Below, one piece after another: positions 1-6,148 of a stretch of DNA of 17,707 nucleotides. The notes below the pieces were generated by a model, which was given only the letters and a program-made list of their open reading frames with translations, was not told the origin of the DNA and did not search any database. This stretch comes from Candidatus Woesearchaeota archaeon (GTDB lineage Archaea > Nanobdellota > Nanobdellia > Woesearchaeales > UBA12501), in NCBI GenBank assembly GCA_016177345.1, contig JACOVM010000010.1, positions 1-17,707 of the forward strand, read 5' to 3'. The first letter of the stretch is position 1; each line of letters starts with the position of its first letter. Position numbers and translations under genes: made by a program.

Positions 1-67
1 CCAATAATTTTTCTTTTTTCATCTTTACTTTTCTTTTGCCTTTTTTATTTTCCTATTGTCTTTCTTC

Positions 68-1120
68 TTACTTTGCAAAAACAAGCTCTTTGGAGATGAA
101 TGCGTCATCAACACTGAGCTGTTTTCCTTTAATGATTGTTTTTAAGTTTCGTATTTCAATTTCTTTTGCGAACATGTATCCAAGGATGACATCGATGGAC
201 AGGGGGTTTTGGTGAAGAAGCAGTACTGCACGGTCAAGAAGGTAATGGTTTAGCTGGATCTCAACATCCATAACAGTATTGACAGTGCTGTTTTGTTTTT
301 CTGCTGCTGCAAGCACTCTGCCATACCCATGCCCAGAAAATGCAGTAATGATGTCATGAATGTCAGCCATATTTGTCATGGCGATAAGTACATCTTTCTT
401 TAAGCGCGCTCCGGAAAAAAAGAGATAATTCTGAATCTCTTCTGGCCTAAACCCCTCTCGCTTGAGGCGAAGGATGGTTTTCATGTTCAAAACATCAACC
501 TCGTTCTCCAGAAATGCCCTGAAGAGGGTACCTTCTCTTGGAATTCGCTGAGTGAACTCAATAAGGTTGGAATAAAAGTATTTGTCCAGTGTATTTTCAA
601 TCTCGAACAGGTTATTTTGCTGCTTAAATGTTTCAACAGCACGGCGAAGATCAATTGACGGAATGCTCTTTGCAATGTCCTCCACTGATTCTTTTTTGAG
701 TAATTGAAGAAGGTATGTTCTGCTAAACTGCCCAACAGGGATGAGAAGTGAATCAACATATCCCTCTTCTGCCTTGGTAAATTTTCCCCTAAAAACTGCT
801 TTAAGGTTGGAGATGTCTTTTTTTCGAAGATATTCCTCAATAAGAAGTTTAAGGTTTCCCTCCGCAATCCGCTTCAGTTTTCTAAACGCCCGAACAAGAT
901 TTTTGTTGAGCGCTCTCTCTACATGGTGAATGCCAAGCTGGCTGACGGCGAGCTCGTCTATCTCCCTTTTATATTCTGTCTCCTGCAAAAACTTAGCAAT
1001 TTCTGAAACGCTCATTTTGAGCAGCTTCTGGTACTGGTCTTTTTGGATGAGCTTGCTCTTCATGGCGCTTACTCTTGCATACGTATAAGGATACGTTCCA
1101 AGCCGAATTATTGGTTGCAT
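68..1120 (-). CDS. atpC: A-type ATP synthase subunit C
   Basis: This is the central-stalk subunit C (the d/C subunit of V/A-ATPases), which caps the membrane K ring and couples it to the rotary D/F shaft on the cytoplasmic side. The protein is 350 residues, the usual family length. It is rich in amphipathic helices, with the typical N-terminal pattern YPYTYARVSAMKSKL and a C-terminal segment EIEIRNLKTIIKGK that matches the family ending. The ATG at 1120 lies 3 nt after the stop of subunit E. An AGGAGGT SD inside the end of atpE (about 1133-1142) supports this start and indicates translational coupling. The gene order K-E-C matches archaeal atp operons. After the stop, positions 1-67 read as a purine-rich strand on minus, like the leaders elsewhere in the window, so F, A, B and D probably follow outside. 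Confidence 0.93.
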   Translation of the reverse strand: MQPIIRLGTYPYTYARVSAMKSKLIQKDQYQKLLKMSVSEIAKFLQETEYKREIDELAVSQLGIHHVERALNKNLVRAFRKLKRIAEGNLKLLIEEYLRKKDISNLKAVFRGKFTKAEEGYVDSLLIPVGQFSRTYLLQLLKKESVEDIAKSIPSIDLRRAVETFKQQNNLFEIENTLDKYFYSNLIEFTQRIPREGTLFRAFLENEVDVLNMKTILRLKREGFRPEEIQNYLFFSGARLKKDVLIAMTNMADIHDIITAFSGHGYGRVLAAAEKQNSTVNTVMDVEIQLNHYLLDRAVLLLHQNPLSIDVILGYMFAKEIEIRNLKTIIKGKQLSVDDAFISKELVFAK

Positions 1121-1123
1121 GGC

Positions 1124-1675
1124 CTAAAACAAAATACCTCCTAAGTGTTGAAGGGACTTTTCTTTGAGGTCCTGCAAAATTTCTTCATAGGTGTAGTCAA
1201 CTCGAACATCACCTTCTTCTGTCTCCGCAATGAGGCCGCCATTCATGTCTCCCTTTTTGTAGCATATGGTGTCATTGGCTTCAACAGCGTGCCTGTCACG
1301 TGAGTTTGCATAAACTGTCTGCACCTTAATCTCTTCTCCTGCTCTTGAAAGGAGAGAAGAAATGTGGCGGTCACGCTCTTTTTGAGGCAAGGCTTCAAGT
1401 GATTCTCTTGTTTTTTGGGCTGCTTCTTCAATCAATGCTTTCTTTGCGTCAAGAATATTTTTTTTAACTTCAAACTCTGCTGCAGCTTTTTCTCTTCGCT
1501 CCATCTGGGAAAGAAGCTGGCTTGTAGAGTCTTCTGCCTTTTTCTGATACTCTTTTACTTTTTCTTTTGCATCAGCAATGATTGTATCAGCTTCTCGCTG
1601 GCCCTCTAAGATAATTGCCTTTACCTCAGCTTCTCCTTTTCTAAGGATATCCTGTTCTACTTCTTTAAGTCCCAT
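1124..1675 (-). CDS. atpE: A-type ATP synthase subunit E (peripheral stalk)
   Basis: Subunit E forms the peripheral stator stalk with subunit H (called G in some species) and binds the catalytic head. The 183-residue product has the family layout. Residues 1 to about 95 form a long charged helix with coiled-coil character (EEAD/EKVKEYQKKAED type), and a mixed alpha/beta C-terminal domain contains the ending GGLIAETEEGDVRVDYTYEEIL. The start ATG at 1675 is preceded by AAGGAGAT in the 60-nt gap to atpK. The gene lies between K and C in one minus-strand operon. The usual partner H is not visible in this window. Confidence 0.93.
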   Translation of the reverse strand: MGLKEVEQDILRKGEAEVKAIILEGQREADTIIADAKEKVKEYQKKAEDSTSQLLSQMERREKAAAEFEVKKNILDAKKALIEEAAQKTRESLEALPQKERDRHISSLLSRAGEEIKVQTVYANSRDRHAVEANDTICYKKGDMNGGLIAETEEGDVRVDYTYEEILQDLKEKSLQHLGGILF

Positions 1676-1735
1676 GGTACTATCTCCTTCTGTTTCTTCG
1701 TTCTCTTTTTTTCATTTCCTTATCACGGAAGCAGG

Positions 1736-1966
1736 TTATCCTGCAAGCCCGATGATGAGGATGGCAACTACTAATCCAAAGATGACGATCGTTTCTGGAA
1801 TTACCGTCAGGATTAGCCCCTTACCGAAGAGATGCTCCTTCTCTGCCATTGCCCCAATTGCTGCACTTCCGATTGCTTTTTCTGCAATTCCTGATGCAAT
1901 TGCACAAAGGCCAATTGCAAGGCCTGCGCCAATAGCAATCAATCCTGTTTCACTTCCTACTGCCAT
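1736..1966 (-). CDS. atpK: A-type ATP synthase subunit K (rotor proteolipid)
   Basis: This is the membrane rotor-ring proteolipid, 76 residues, forming one hairpin of two transmembrane helices (about residues 7-30 and 52-75) joined by a short polar loop KEHLFGKG. The ion-binding carboxylate is Glu58 in VIPETIVIFG of helix 2. Helix 1 is Gly/Ala-rich as needed for tight ring packing. Helix 1 has no glutamine and Ile60 follows Glu-Thr, so some residues known from sodium-binding rings are not evident. Ion specificity cannot be decided from sequence alone. AGGAGG lies about 8 nt before the ATG at 1966. Upstream on the same strand there is no subunit I or H gene, only hairpins and an HD-domain gene. 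Confidence 0.95.
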   Translation of the reverse strand: MAVGSETGLIAIGAGLAIGLCAIASGIAEKAIGSAAIGAMAEKEHLFGKGLILTVIPETIVIFGLVVAILIIGLAG

Positions 1967-2022
1967 AGTATTAACCTCCTGTGTTTATTGTATCGTTTTT
2001 TATTTTGTTCTTTTTGCCCTTC

Positions 2023-2036
2023 TAAGTATATCTTTT
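2023..2036 (-). promoter_or_regulatory. Possible TATA element for the atp operon
   Basis: The minus strand reads AAAAGATATACTTA here. A box centred near 2028 would give a transcript starting around 2002 with a leader of about 35 nt carrying the AGGAGG SD of atpK. The surroundings are uniformly AT-rich, so this assignment is weak. Confidence 0.3.
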
Positions 2037-2047
2037 TTTATTCGCTC

Positions 2048-2090
2048 AAAAAAGATAATCCCGCCCGTTAGGGGGTGGATTATCTTTTTT
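2048..2090. terminator. 14-bp perfect hairpin with T6 tail
   Basis: The arms AAAAAAGATAATCC (2048-2061) and GGATTATCTTTTTT (2077-2090) are perfectly complementary, with a 15-nt G/C-rich loop. On the minus strand it lies downstream of the HD gene and upstream of the atp leader, and its 3' arm ends in T6, which fits a terminator or attenuator separating the two units. The loop shares CCGCC[C/T]GTTAG with the adjacent nested hairpin (2061-2071 and 2105-2115), so the two structures may be related copies. Confidence 0.6.
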
Positions 2091-2097
2091 GGCGTCC

Positions 2098-2176
2098 TAA
2101 AAATCCGCCTGTTAGAGAAAGCGTCCATCAAGCCTCGGGCTTTAGCCCGAGGTAGGGCGCTTTCGGCGGATTTTTA
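2098..2176. repeat. Three-tier nested hairpin, IS200/IS605-end-like
   Basis: Three nested perfect stems are visible: TAAAAATCCGCC 2098-2109 with 2165-2176 (12 bp); GAAAGCG 2117-2123 with CGCTTTC 2158-2164 (7 bp); and CCTCGGGCT 2133-2141 with AGCCCGAGG 2144-2152 (9 bp). The innermost stem closes on a CTTTAG loop, a feature I recall from right-end/omega-RNA hairpins of IS200/IS605-family elements. The outer stem contains the TAA stop of the HD gene on the minus strand. No tnpA or tnpB lies nearby. It could be a terminator, a MITE-like remnant, or an insertion into a terminator loop. Confidence 0.6.
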
Positions 2177-2878
2177 TGACCTTTGTTCTGTCTGCGCTAA
2201 TTCTGCAGCGGCAATATGCCGTGAAATATCACTATAAAAAAATCCTGGCTTGTCAATCCATGCCCGATGTAGTGCGAGAGCATCTCTTCCTGGCTTGTAC
2301 ACTTCAAAGCATCGCAGTGTAAACCTCCACAGCTTGTCAGCGTCTCGGGCAAGCCCATCCTCACTGCTGTAAAATCCCTGCCTGGTATCATGGCCTTGGA
2401 CGATTTCAACAGCGTGATCAATTTGTGCCAGAGAATAGCCAGGAACTCGAGAGAGAATCTCCCTTGCCTTTATGGCTCCAAGATCTTGATGGCGCTTTCT
2501 AAGATACGGCTCGTTACGCTTAAACGCAACAGGATCAGAAACAGGAGCGAATAAAGCAAGTTCATCTTTCGGAAGAAGCCCCCAGCCAATGTCATGCAGA
2601 ATAGCGCCAGCCATGGCAACAGAGCGATCGACAGGCTCTTGCCAGTGCTCCAATAATGCCAGCGCAAAATAAACAACGTGCTCAATATGCCCTTTGTCGT
2701 TTCTCACATCTTGATAAGGGAATGCAGCATCCCACACCGTCCTCTCTTGCTGGGCTAAGCGATGCCAGATATTTTTTCCAGACCAGCTTCTGTTCCAGGA
2801 TGATGTGTCTAAAGGAGTGTATGCAAATGACCGTGTCATGGGTAGAACAAATACGATTGTCTTTTTAAGCATTTTCAT
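2174..2878 (-). CDS. HD-domain metal-dependent phosphohydrolase
   Basis: This is a single-domain HD-superfamily protein, predicted to hydrolyse phosphate esters or nucleotides with a bound metal. Counting from the ATG at 2878 (234 aa), the metal ligands are in the classical order: H64/H67 in HIEHVV, H95-D96 in AILHDIGWG, H130 in KRHQDLGA, H163-D164 in VQGHD, and D179/D181 in ARDADKLWRF. The reading frame extends upstream to a GTG at 2911, but the TATA box at 2930-2937 predicts a transcript start near 2907, so the ATG at 2878 (or 2872) is preferred. The substrate is unknown. The stop codon lies inside the outer stem of the 2098-2176 hairpin. The gene is divergent from the Nudix-like gene and on the same strand as, but probably not co-transcribed with, the atp genes. 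Confidence 0.85.
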   Translation of the reverse strand: MKMLKKTIVFVLPMTRSFAYTPLDTSSWNRSWSGKNIWHRLAQQERTVWDAAFPYQDVRNDKGHIEHVVYFALALLEHWQEPVDRSVAMAGAILHDIGWGLLPKDELALFAPVSDPVAFKRNEPYLRKRHQDLGAIKAREILSRVPGYSLAQIDHAVEIVQGHDTRQGFYSSEDGLARDADKLWRFTLRCFEVYKPGRDALALHRAWIDKPGFFYSDISRHIAAAELAQTEQRS

Positions 2879-2929
2879 TTTTTGGCAATTATGAGTACAG
2901 ATTACGCGCACAGGTTACCAACAGAAATC

Positions 2930-2937
2930 CTTAAATA
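2930..2937. promoter_or_regulatory. TATA box between divergent genes
   Basis: CTTAAATA is centred 26.5 nt before the ATG at 2960, the same spacing as at five other leaderless starts in this window. Read on the minus strand it is TATTTAAG and would place a start near 2907, about 29 nt before the HD-gene ATG at 2878. No second TATA-like box is obvious in the interval, so it may serve both directions. Confidence 0.6.
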
Positions 2938-2959
2938 GCAAACTGCATTCCTGCAGAAG

Positions 2960-3964
2960 ATGACCGTTACTGTTCACTACAGGCTTCCTGATCATTCAAC
3001 ATTGCACGCTTATGCACTCGATGATCTGACTGAAGATGACCTCACAGCTCTCATCGAGCAGCAACAACGGCCTGATAGCCAGCGTGATGGAGAATCTGGA
3101 GCATCTATTCATGCCCTTCTTCGGCATCTTGCTGAACAAAAGCCAGTTAAGGCAGTTGTGAATTTTCTTGATGATATTGTTGTTGTTCCCGACGAACGCG
3201 AGTATGAGATTCCAGCTGCATTCCAGCCATTTCGCCAGGCGCTTGAAACACAACTTCGAGAACGAGGAATGTTCAATGGCCCCATTATGGTTGTTCGCGG
3301 AGATGTTGTGCTTCCCCTTCGGCTCTGCAAAGGTGGATTTTTTGATTATAAGGCAACAGAGTTAACAGCAGTTCCAGCAGATATTCTTCCTGATAAGTAT
3401 CCTGCAGGAAGAACAGTCAAAGAACTCCTTCACGACTATAGCCTTTTCGACTATGGCCTTTCACCAGACCATCTTGCACGATATCTTGGAATTACCTTTG
3501 TCATGCTGACAAGAGATGGAACTGAAGTTGGGCTGGTGCAGCGCGCCAAGCATCTTGGGGTAGCACCAGACTGTATTGCATTATCCGGAGCAACCCCCCC
3601 ATTCACTGAAAACTTGTTCGAGCCTGGATTCGACTTCCCTGGCTATCTCAAAAAGTGCGTTGCTGGAGAAATGAAAGATGAATACCACTTCGAACCAGAA
3701 GAGTTTGGAATTGGCAGGTGCTACTTGATTGATGACAGAATGGCAATGCCCGTTATTGCTATGGAAATCATCACCCCCCTATCAACTGAGGAGCTTGCAG
3801 CCAGGTGTAAAGGCGATGAGAAAGTGATTCGCGAGCATCCTGTCTTGTATGCTGCATCAGTCAATGCCATCCCATCCCTAATATCGGTTATGAAACTTCA
3901 TGATGGAACCGCACGCATTCTTGACATTGTGTACAGAGATCATGTTTCTTTAGGCATAGAGTGA
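2960..3964 (+). CDS. Divergent Nudix-like protein (hypothetical)
   Basis: This is a 334-aa soluble protein with no signal peptide or membrane segment. I do not recognise it with certainty. The C-terminal half (about residues 170-330) has the outline of a Nudix fold: YLGITFVMLTRDGTEVGLVQR, then SGATPPF where a Nudix Gly-rich strand would be, then FEPEEFGIG resembling the end of a Nudix box (EExGI). The expected Arg-Glu before it is replaced by His-Phe, so hydrolase activity is doubtful. The N-terminal half (FNGPIMVVRGDVV, FFDYKATELTA) resembles the accessory domain of some eukaryotic-type Nudix proteins. The ATG at 2960 has a TATA box at leaderless spacing and no SD. The gene is divergent from the HD phosphohydrolase, so a shared nucleotide-related role is possible but unproven. 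Confidence 0.6.
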   Translation: MTVTVHYRLPDHSTLHAYALDDLTEDDLTALIEQQQRPDSQRDGESGASIHALLRHLAEQKPVKAVVNFLDDIVVVPDEREYEIPAAFQPFRQALETQLRERGMFNGPIMVVRGDVVLPLRLCKGGFFDYKATELTAVPADILPDKYPAGRTVKELLHDYSLFDYGLSPDHLARYLGITFVMLTRDGTEVGLVQRAKHLGVAPDCIALSGATPPFTENLFEPGFDFPGYLKKCVAGEMKDEYHFEPEEFGIGRCYLIDDRMAMPVIAMEIITPLSTEELAARCKGDEKVIREHPVLYAASVNAIPSLISVMKLHDGTARILDIVYRDHVSLGIE

Positions 3965-3999
3965 TGCGTGAGAAATCACTCCCCATTTCTCTCCTAGCT

Positions 4000-4051
4000 G
4001 ATTTTTTCTTTTTTTCTCCCTCAACAGGTGGGGAGAAAAAAAGAAAAAATC
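4000..4051. terminator. Perfect 21-bp inverted repeat, bidirectional terminator
   Basis: The arms at 4000-4020 and 4031-4051 are perfectly complementary over 21 bp, with a 10-nt loop (TCAACAGGTG). The structure lies between two converging genes. Each strand carries T6CT7 shortly after the stop codon of the gene it terminates, which suits archaeal T-tract-driven termination in both directions. Confidence 0.75.
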
Positions 4052-4078
4052 AGTATATGGCACGGAAGTTGCTAAAGC

Positions 4079-4597
4079 TTAGGGAACTAGCAAAGAGAAT
4101 CCATTATATCGTAACCTGCCAAACTGCTCATCGATATCAATAGCTATCGCTCGTGCATCCATTGGAAAGCCTTTAACAAAGGTGATATGGAGGTTTGTTG
4201 GTGAAGCAGTTTTTACAATATCTGCCCAGGGAAGAAAGTCAGTCATTGGGCGAACAGTGGCAATGCAGTCTTGCTGCTTGAGCCATTCAATGACGTCTTC
4301 TAAAGAATTAGCGCTTCGAACAGCATGGCCAAGAAGGTCGTCAGCAGATTCTGGCGGATCAATATCCCTATTTTGAATCTGCCTGTTTTGAATTATCAAT
4401 TCTTGGGTAAGCATAAGCTGATAGCCGTATTCACGAATGAGCGCATCACAAAACGATGACGTTGATTGGGCTGGCGGCGAGAATGATACAGGAGAGGGTG
4501 GTTGAAAGATGCGGCGAGAAGAACAACCAGCTAGCCCACTAACTACAACGAGGGCTATCGTAAAAATAGTTACTGCAATGGTTAGTTTGGTTTTCAT
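4079..4597 (-). CDS. Putative lipoprotein, unknown function
   Basis: This is a 172-aa secreted protein. It has a short basic N-terminus (MKTK), a hydrophobic stretch (residues about 5-22) and a lipobox SGLAGC, so Cys25 would be lipidated and the mature chain held on the outer face of the membrane. A Pro/Ser-rich linker follows (about residues 33-48), then a mainly helical domain. Two further Cys (C50 in SSFCDAL and one in KQQDCIATV) could pair outside the cell. I recognise no family. The start ATG at 4597 is 26.5 nt from a TATA box (TATTTATA, 4627-4620) and has no SD, so it is probably leaderless. It is divergent from the membrane-bound regulator gene at 4697, which may control it. Confidence 0.75.
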   Translation of the reverse strand: MKTKLTIAVTIFTIALVVVSGLAGCSSRRIFQPPSPVSFSPPAQSTSSFCDALIREYGYQLMLTQELIIQNRQIQNRDIDPPESADDLLGHAVRSANSLEDVIEWLKQQDCIATVRPMTDFLPWADIVKTASPTNLHITFVKGFPMDARAIAIDIDEQFGRLRYNGFSLLVP

Positions 4598-4619
4598 GCC
4601 AAACAGAACATGAGCGTTC

Positions 4620-4678
4620 TATAAATAGCCATGCATGGCTTCAAGCTAGGTTGAAGTAATGCGTAACTATATAAATAT
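4620..4678. promoter_or_regulatory. Divergent promoters with palindromic operator candidates
   Basis: The minus-strand TATA box is TATTTATA (4627-4620) and the plus-strand box is CTATATAA (4667-4674). Between them lie a perfect 14-bp palindrome AGCCATGCATGGCT (4627-4640) and a second inverted repeat CTTCAA-6 nt-TTGAAG (4639-4656). A dimeric winged-helix regulator such as the adjacent ArsR-type protein could bind these. Bound at 4627-4640 it would cover the minus-strand TATA box directly. Confidence 0.6.
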
Positions 4679-4696
4679 CTCAGCTCTTTCATGAGT

Positions 4697-5383
4697 ATGC
4701 CTCGCAAACAAACCTTTATGCTGGTTTCTCTGGAAGAAGACAAGGCAAAGCGGCTTGCTCAAGTGCTGAGCAATGACACCTCCAGAAGAATTCTTGATGC
4801 GTTAGCTGAGGGAAAAAAGACGCTTTCTCAGCTCTCAAAAGACCTTACTGTTCCACTGCCGACGATGCATTACAACATTAAAGCATTGCAAGAGGCTGGC
4901 CTGGTAACTTCAAAGGAGTTTAATTACAGCGCCAAAGGAAGGGAGATGCAGCATTATGAGCTCGTAAACAAGTACGTCATTATTGCTCCTGCTGCCGCAA
5001 AGGAGGGGATTAAGGAAAAGCTGAAGGCAATTCTTCCAGCACTCGCTACTGTTGGGGTTGTTGGCTTAGCGTACCAGTTTCTCAAAAGTGGATTTGTCAA
5101 AACAATGCAGGCAGGTGCTCCTGCTGTGGAGAAAGCAGCACAAGAAGCAACGCGGTTGAGCGTTGCAGCACCATCAGCAGCCCCCTTTATGGAGAAGGAA
5201 GCAGCAGGCAGAATGGCTGAGGGTGTTGCTGAAACAGCGGCATCAGCGCCACCAGATATTATTTCTACTCTTTCTACTCAAGCTCAACAACTTAGTCCAT
5301 TGTTGTACCTCTTTGTCGGAGCAGTTGCTGCAATTCTTTTGTATCTTTTCTTTGATTATGTGTGGAAGAAGATGCAGAAGTGA
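4697..5383 (+). CDS. Membrane-anchored ArsR-type winged-helix regulator
   Basis: The N-terminal 100 residues form an ArsR/HTH_20-like winged helix: LSNDTSRRILDALAEGKKTLSQLSKDL, then the recognition helix VPLPTMHYNIKALQEAGLV, then a wing and HYELVNKY. A hydrophobic segment follows (LKAILPALATVGVVGLAYQF, about residues 111-129). Next comes an Ala/Glu-rich linker of about 60 residues and a C-terminal transmembrane helix (SPLLYLFVGAVAAILLYLFF), ending in basic residues. The DNA-binding domain would be held at the inner membrane face. Two ATGs are available (4691 and 4697). The box CTATATAA is 26.5 nt from 4697 but only 20.5 nt from 4691, so 4697 (228 aa) is preferred as a leaderless start. The gene is divergent from a lipoprotein gene and may regulate it and itself. 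Confidence 0.82.
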   Translation: MPRKQTFMLVSLEEDKAKRLAQVLSNDTSRRILDALAEGKKTLSQLSKDLTVPLPTMHYNIKALQEAGLVTSKEFNYSAKGREMQHYELVNKYVIIAPAAAKEGIKEKLKAILPALATVGVVGLAYQFLKSGFVKTMQAGAPAVEKAAQEATRLSVAAPSAAPFMEKEAAGRMAEGVAETAASAPPDIISTLSTQAQQLSPLLYLFVGAVAAILLYLFFDYVWKKMQK

Positions 5384-5413
5384 GAAATAGCCCGCTCTTC
5401 TTATCAATCCTGT

Positions 5414-6118
5414 TTATCCTGTAGTATGCTTATTAATAATCTTCTCAAGTACGCCTTCAACTTTCGTCTTTATCGGATCAAACAAGAATGCGATGAAAAT
5501 AGCAGTGACAATATGGATGTACGTTGCCTCAATGCCAACCCAGTTGACAGAGATGTCTTCCAAAATTTCTGTGACTGCTGTAAAAATAATAGCGAGGAGA
5601 ACAACAACAATAGTGTAGACAATGCTCTTCTCAATAACGATATTGTGCATCAAGCTCCATTTGTCAACGGTGATGGAATCGTTTTTCCCTTCATCAACTG
5701 TAATAGAATCTAAGAAAAAGAGCTTGATTGGAGAATCTGGAAGAATTTTCTCGCACACCCGCTTGAGGGATTTCGCAAATTTTTCAGCCTTTTTTTCGTA
5801 GACAAAGGAGGCGTGGATCGTGCTTGGGGGTTCGACTAGAATTTCCAGAAAGCCACCATCATGAAAGAGAAACATTTCCAGATGATAGCCATGCTTCTTT
5901 TCTTCCCCGATATAACATATTTTTTCGCCCATCTCCTGAGAAACCATCTCAATGAAGGTGAACATCTCCATCTTGACGCGCTCCTCTTCCTTGAATTTCT
6001 CTTTGAAGCCATGAGCCTCTTTCTTAACAAACGGGAGGATTTGTTCAACGTCAAGCACCGACACGGTGTAGAACGTGTCACTAATCTTCTTCATGACTGG
6101 GCTGGTCTTGGTGATCAT
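5414..6118 (-). CDS. Hypothetical protein with C-terminal two-helix membrane anchor
   Basis: This 234-aa protein is not recognised. Residues 1 to about 155 form a soluble, strand-rich domain (KICYIGEEKKHGYHLEMFLF, GGFLEILVEPPS) with many Lys/Glu. Two membrane helices follow (about 164-183, YTIVVVLLAIIFTAVTEIL, and about 199-213), then a short basic tail FDPIKTKVEGVLEKI. The tail resembles the juxtamembrane helices that follow 7TM or PAS-type sensor regions in some kinases, but no kinase domain is present. DSITVD occurs twice, ten residues apart (137-142 and 147-152). The ATG at 6118 has a TATA box (TTTATTAA, 6148-6141) at exactly leaderless spacing; a second in-frame ATG is at 6094. The gene converges with the regulator gene, leaving only 30 nt between stops. 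Confidence 0.7.
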   Translation of the reverse strand: MITKTSPVMKKISDTFYTVSVLDVEQILPFVKKEAHGFKEKFKEEERVKMEMFTFIEMVSQEMGEKICYIGEEKKHGYHLEMFLFHDGGFLEILVEPPSTIHASFVYEKKAEKFAKSLKRVCEKILPDSPIKLFFLDSITVDEGKNDSITVDKWSLMHNIVIEKSIVYTIVVVLLAIIFTAVTEILEDISVNWVGIEATYIHIVTAIFIAFLFDPIKTKVEGVLEKIINKHTTG

Positions 6119-6140
6119 GGAATAATATCACCTAGCAGCA

Positions 6141-6148
6141 TTAATAAA
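6141..6148 (-). promoter_or_regulatory. TATA box for the 5414-6118 gene
   Basis: The minus strand reads TTTATTAA, centred 26.5 nt before the ATG at 6118, which has no SD. This is the same leaderless geometry as the other TATA-start pairs in the window. Confidence 0.6.

Noticed and set aside
1578..2237. 219-codon plus-strand frame opposite atpE/atpK
   Set aside because: It is antisense to clearly identified ATP synthase genes and crosses the hairpins; the composition is that of a shadow frame.
2174..2911. GTG start at 2911 for the HD protein
   Set aside because: The TATA box at 2930-2937 would start the transcript downstream of it; the ATG at 2878 is favoured, though the GTG is not strictly excluded.
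3961..4143. 60-codon plus-strand frame after the Nudix-like gene
   Set aside because: It reads through both arms of the perfect terminator hairpin and into the antisense of the lipoprotein gene, and it has no SD.
5426..5713. 95-codon plus-strand frame
   Set aside because: It is antisense to the two-helix membrane protein and its composition (Asn/Cys/Asp-rich) is not protein-like.
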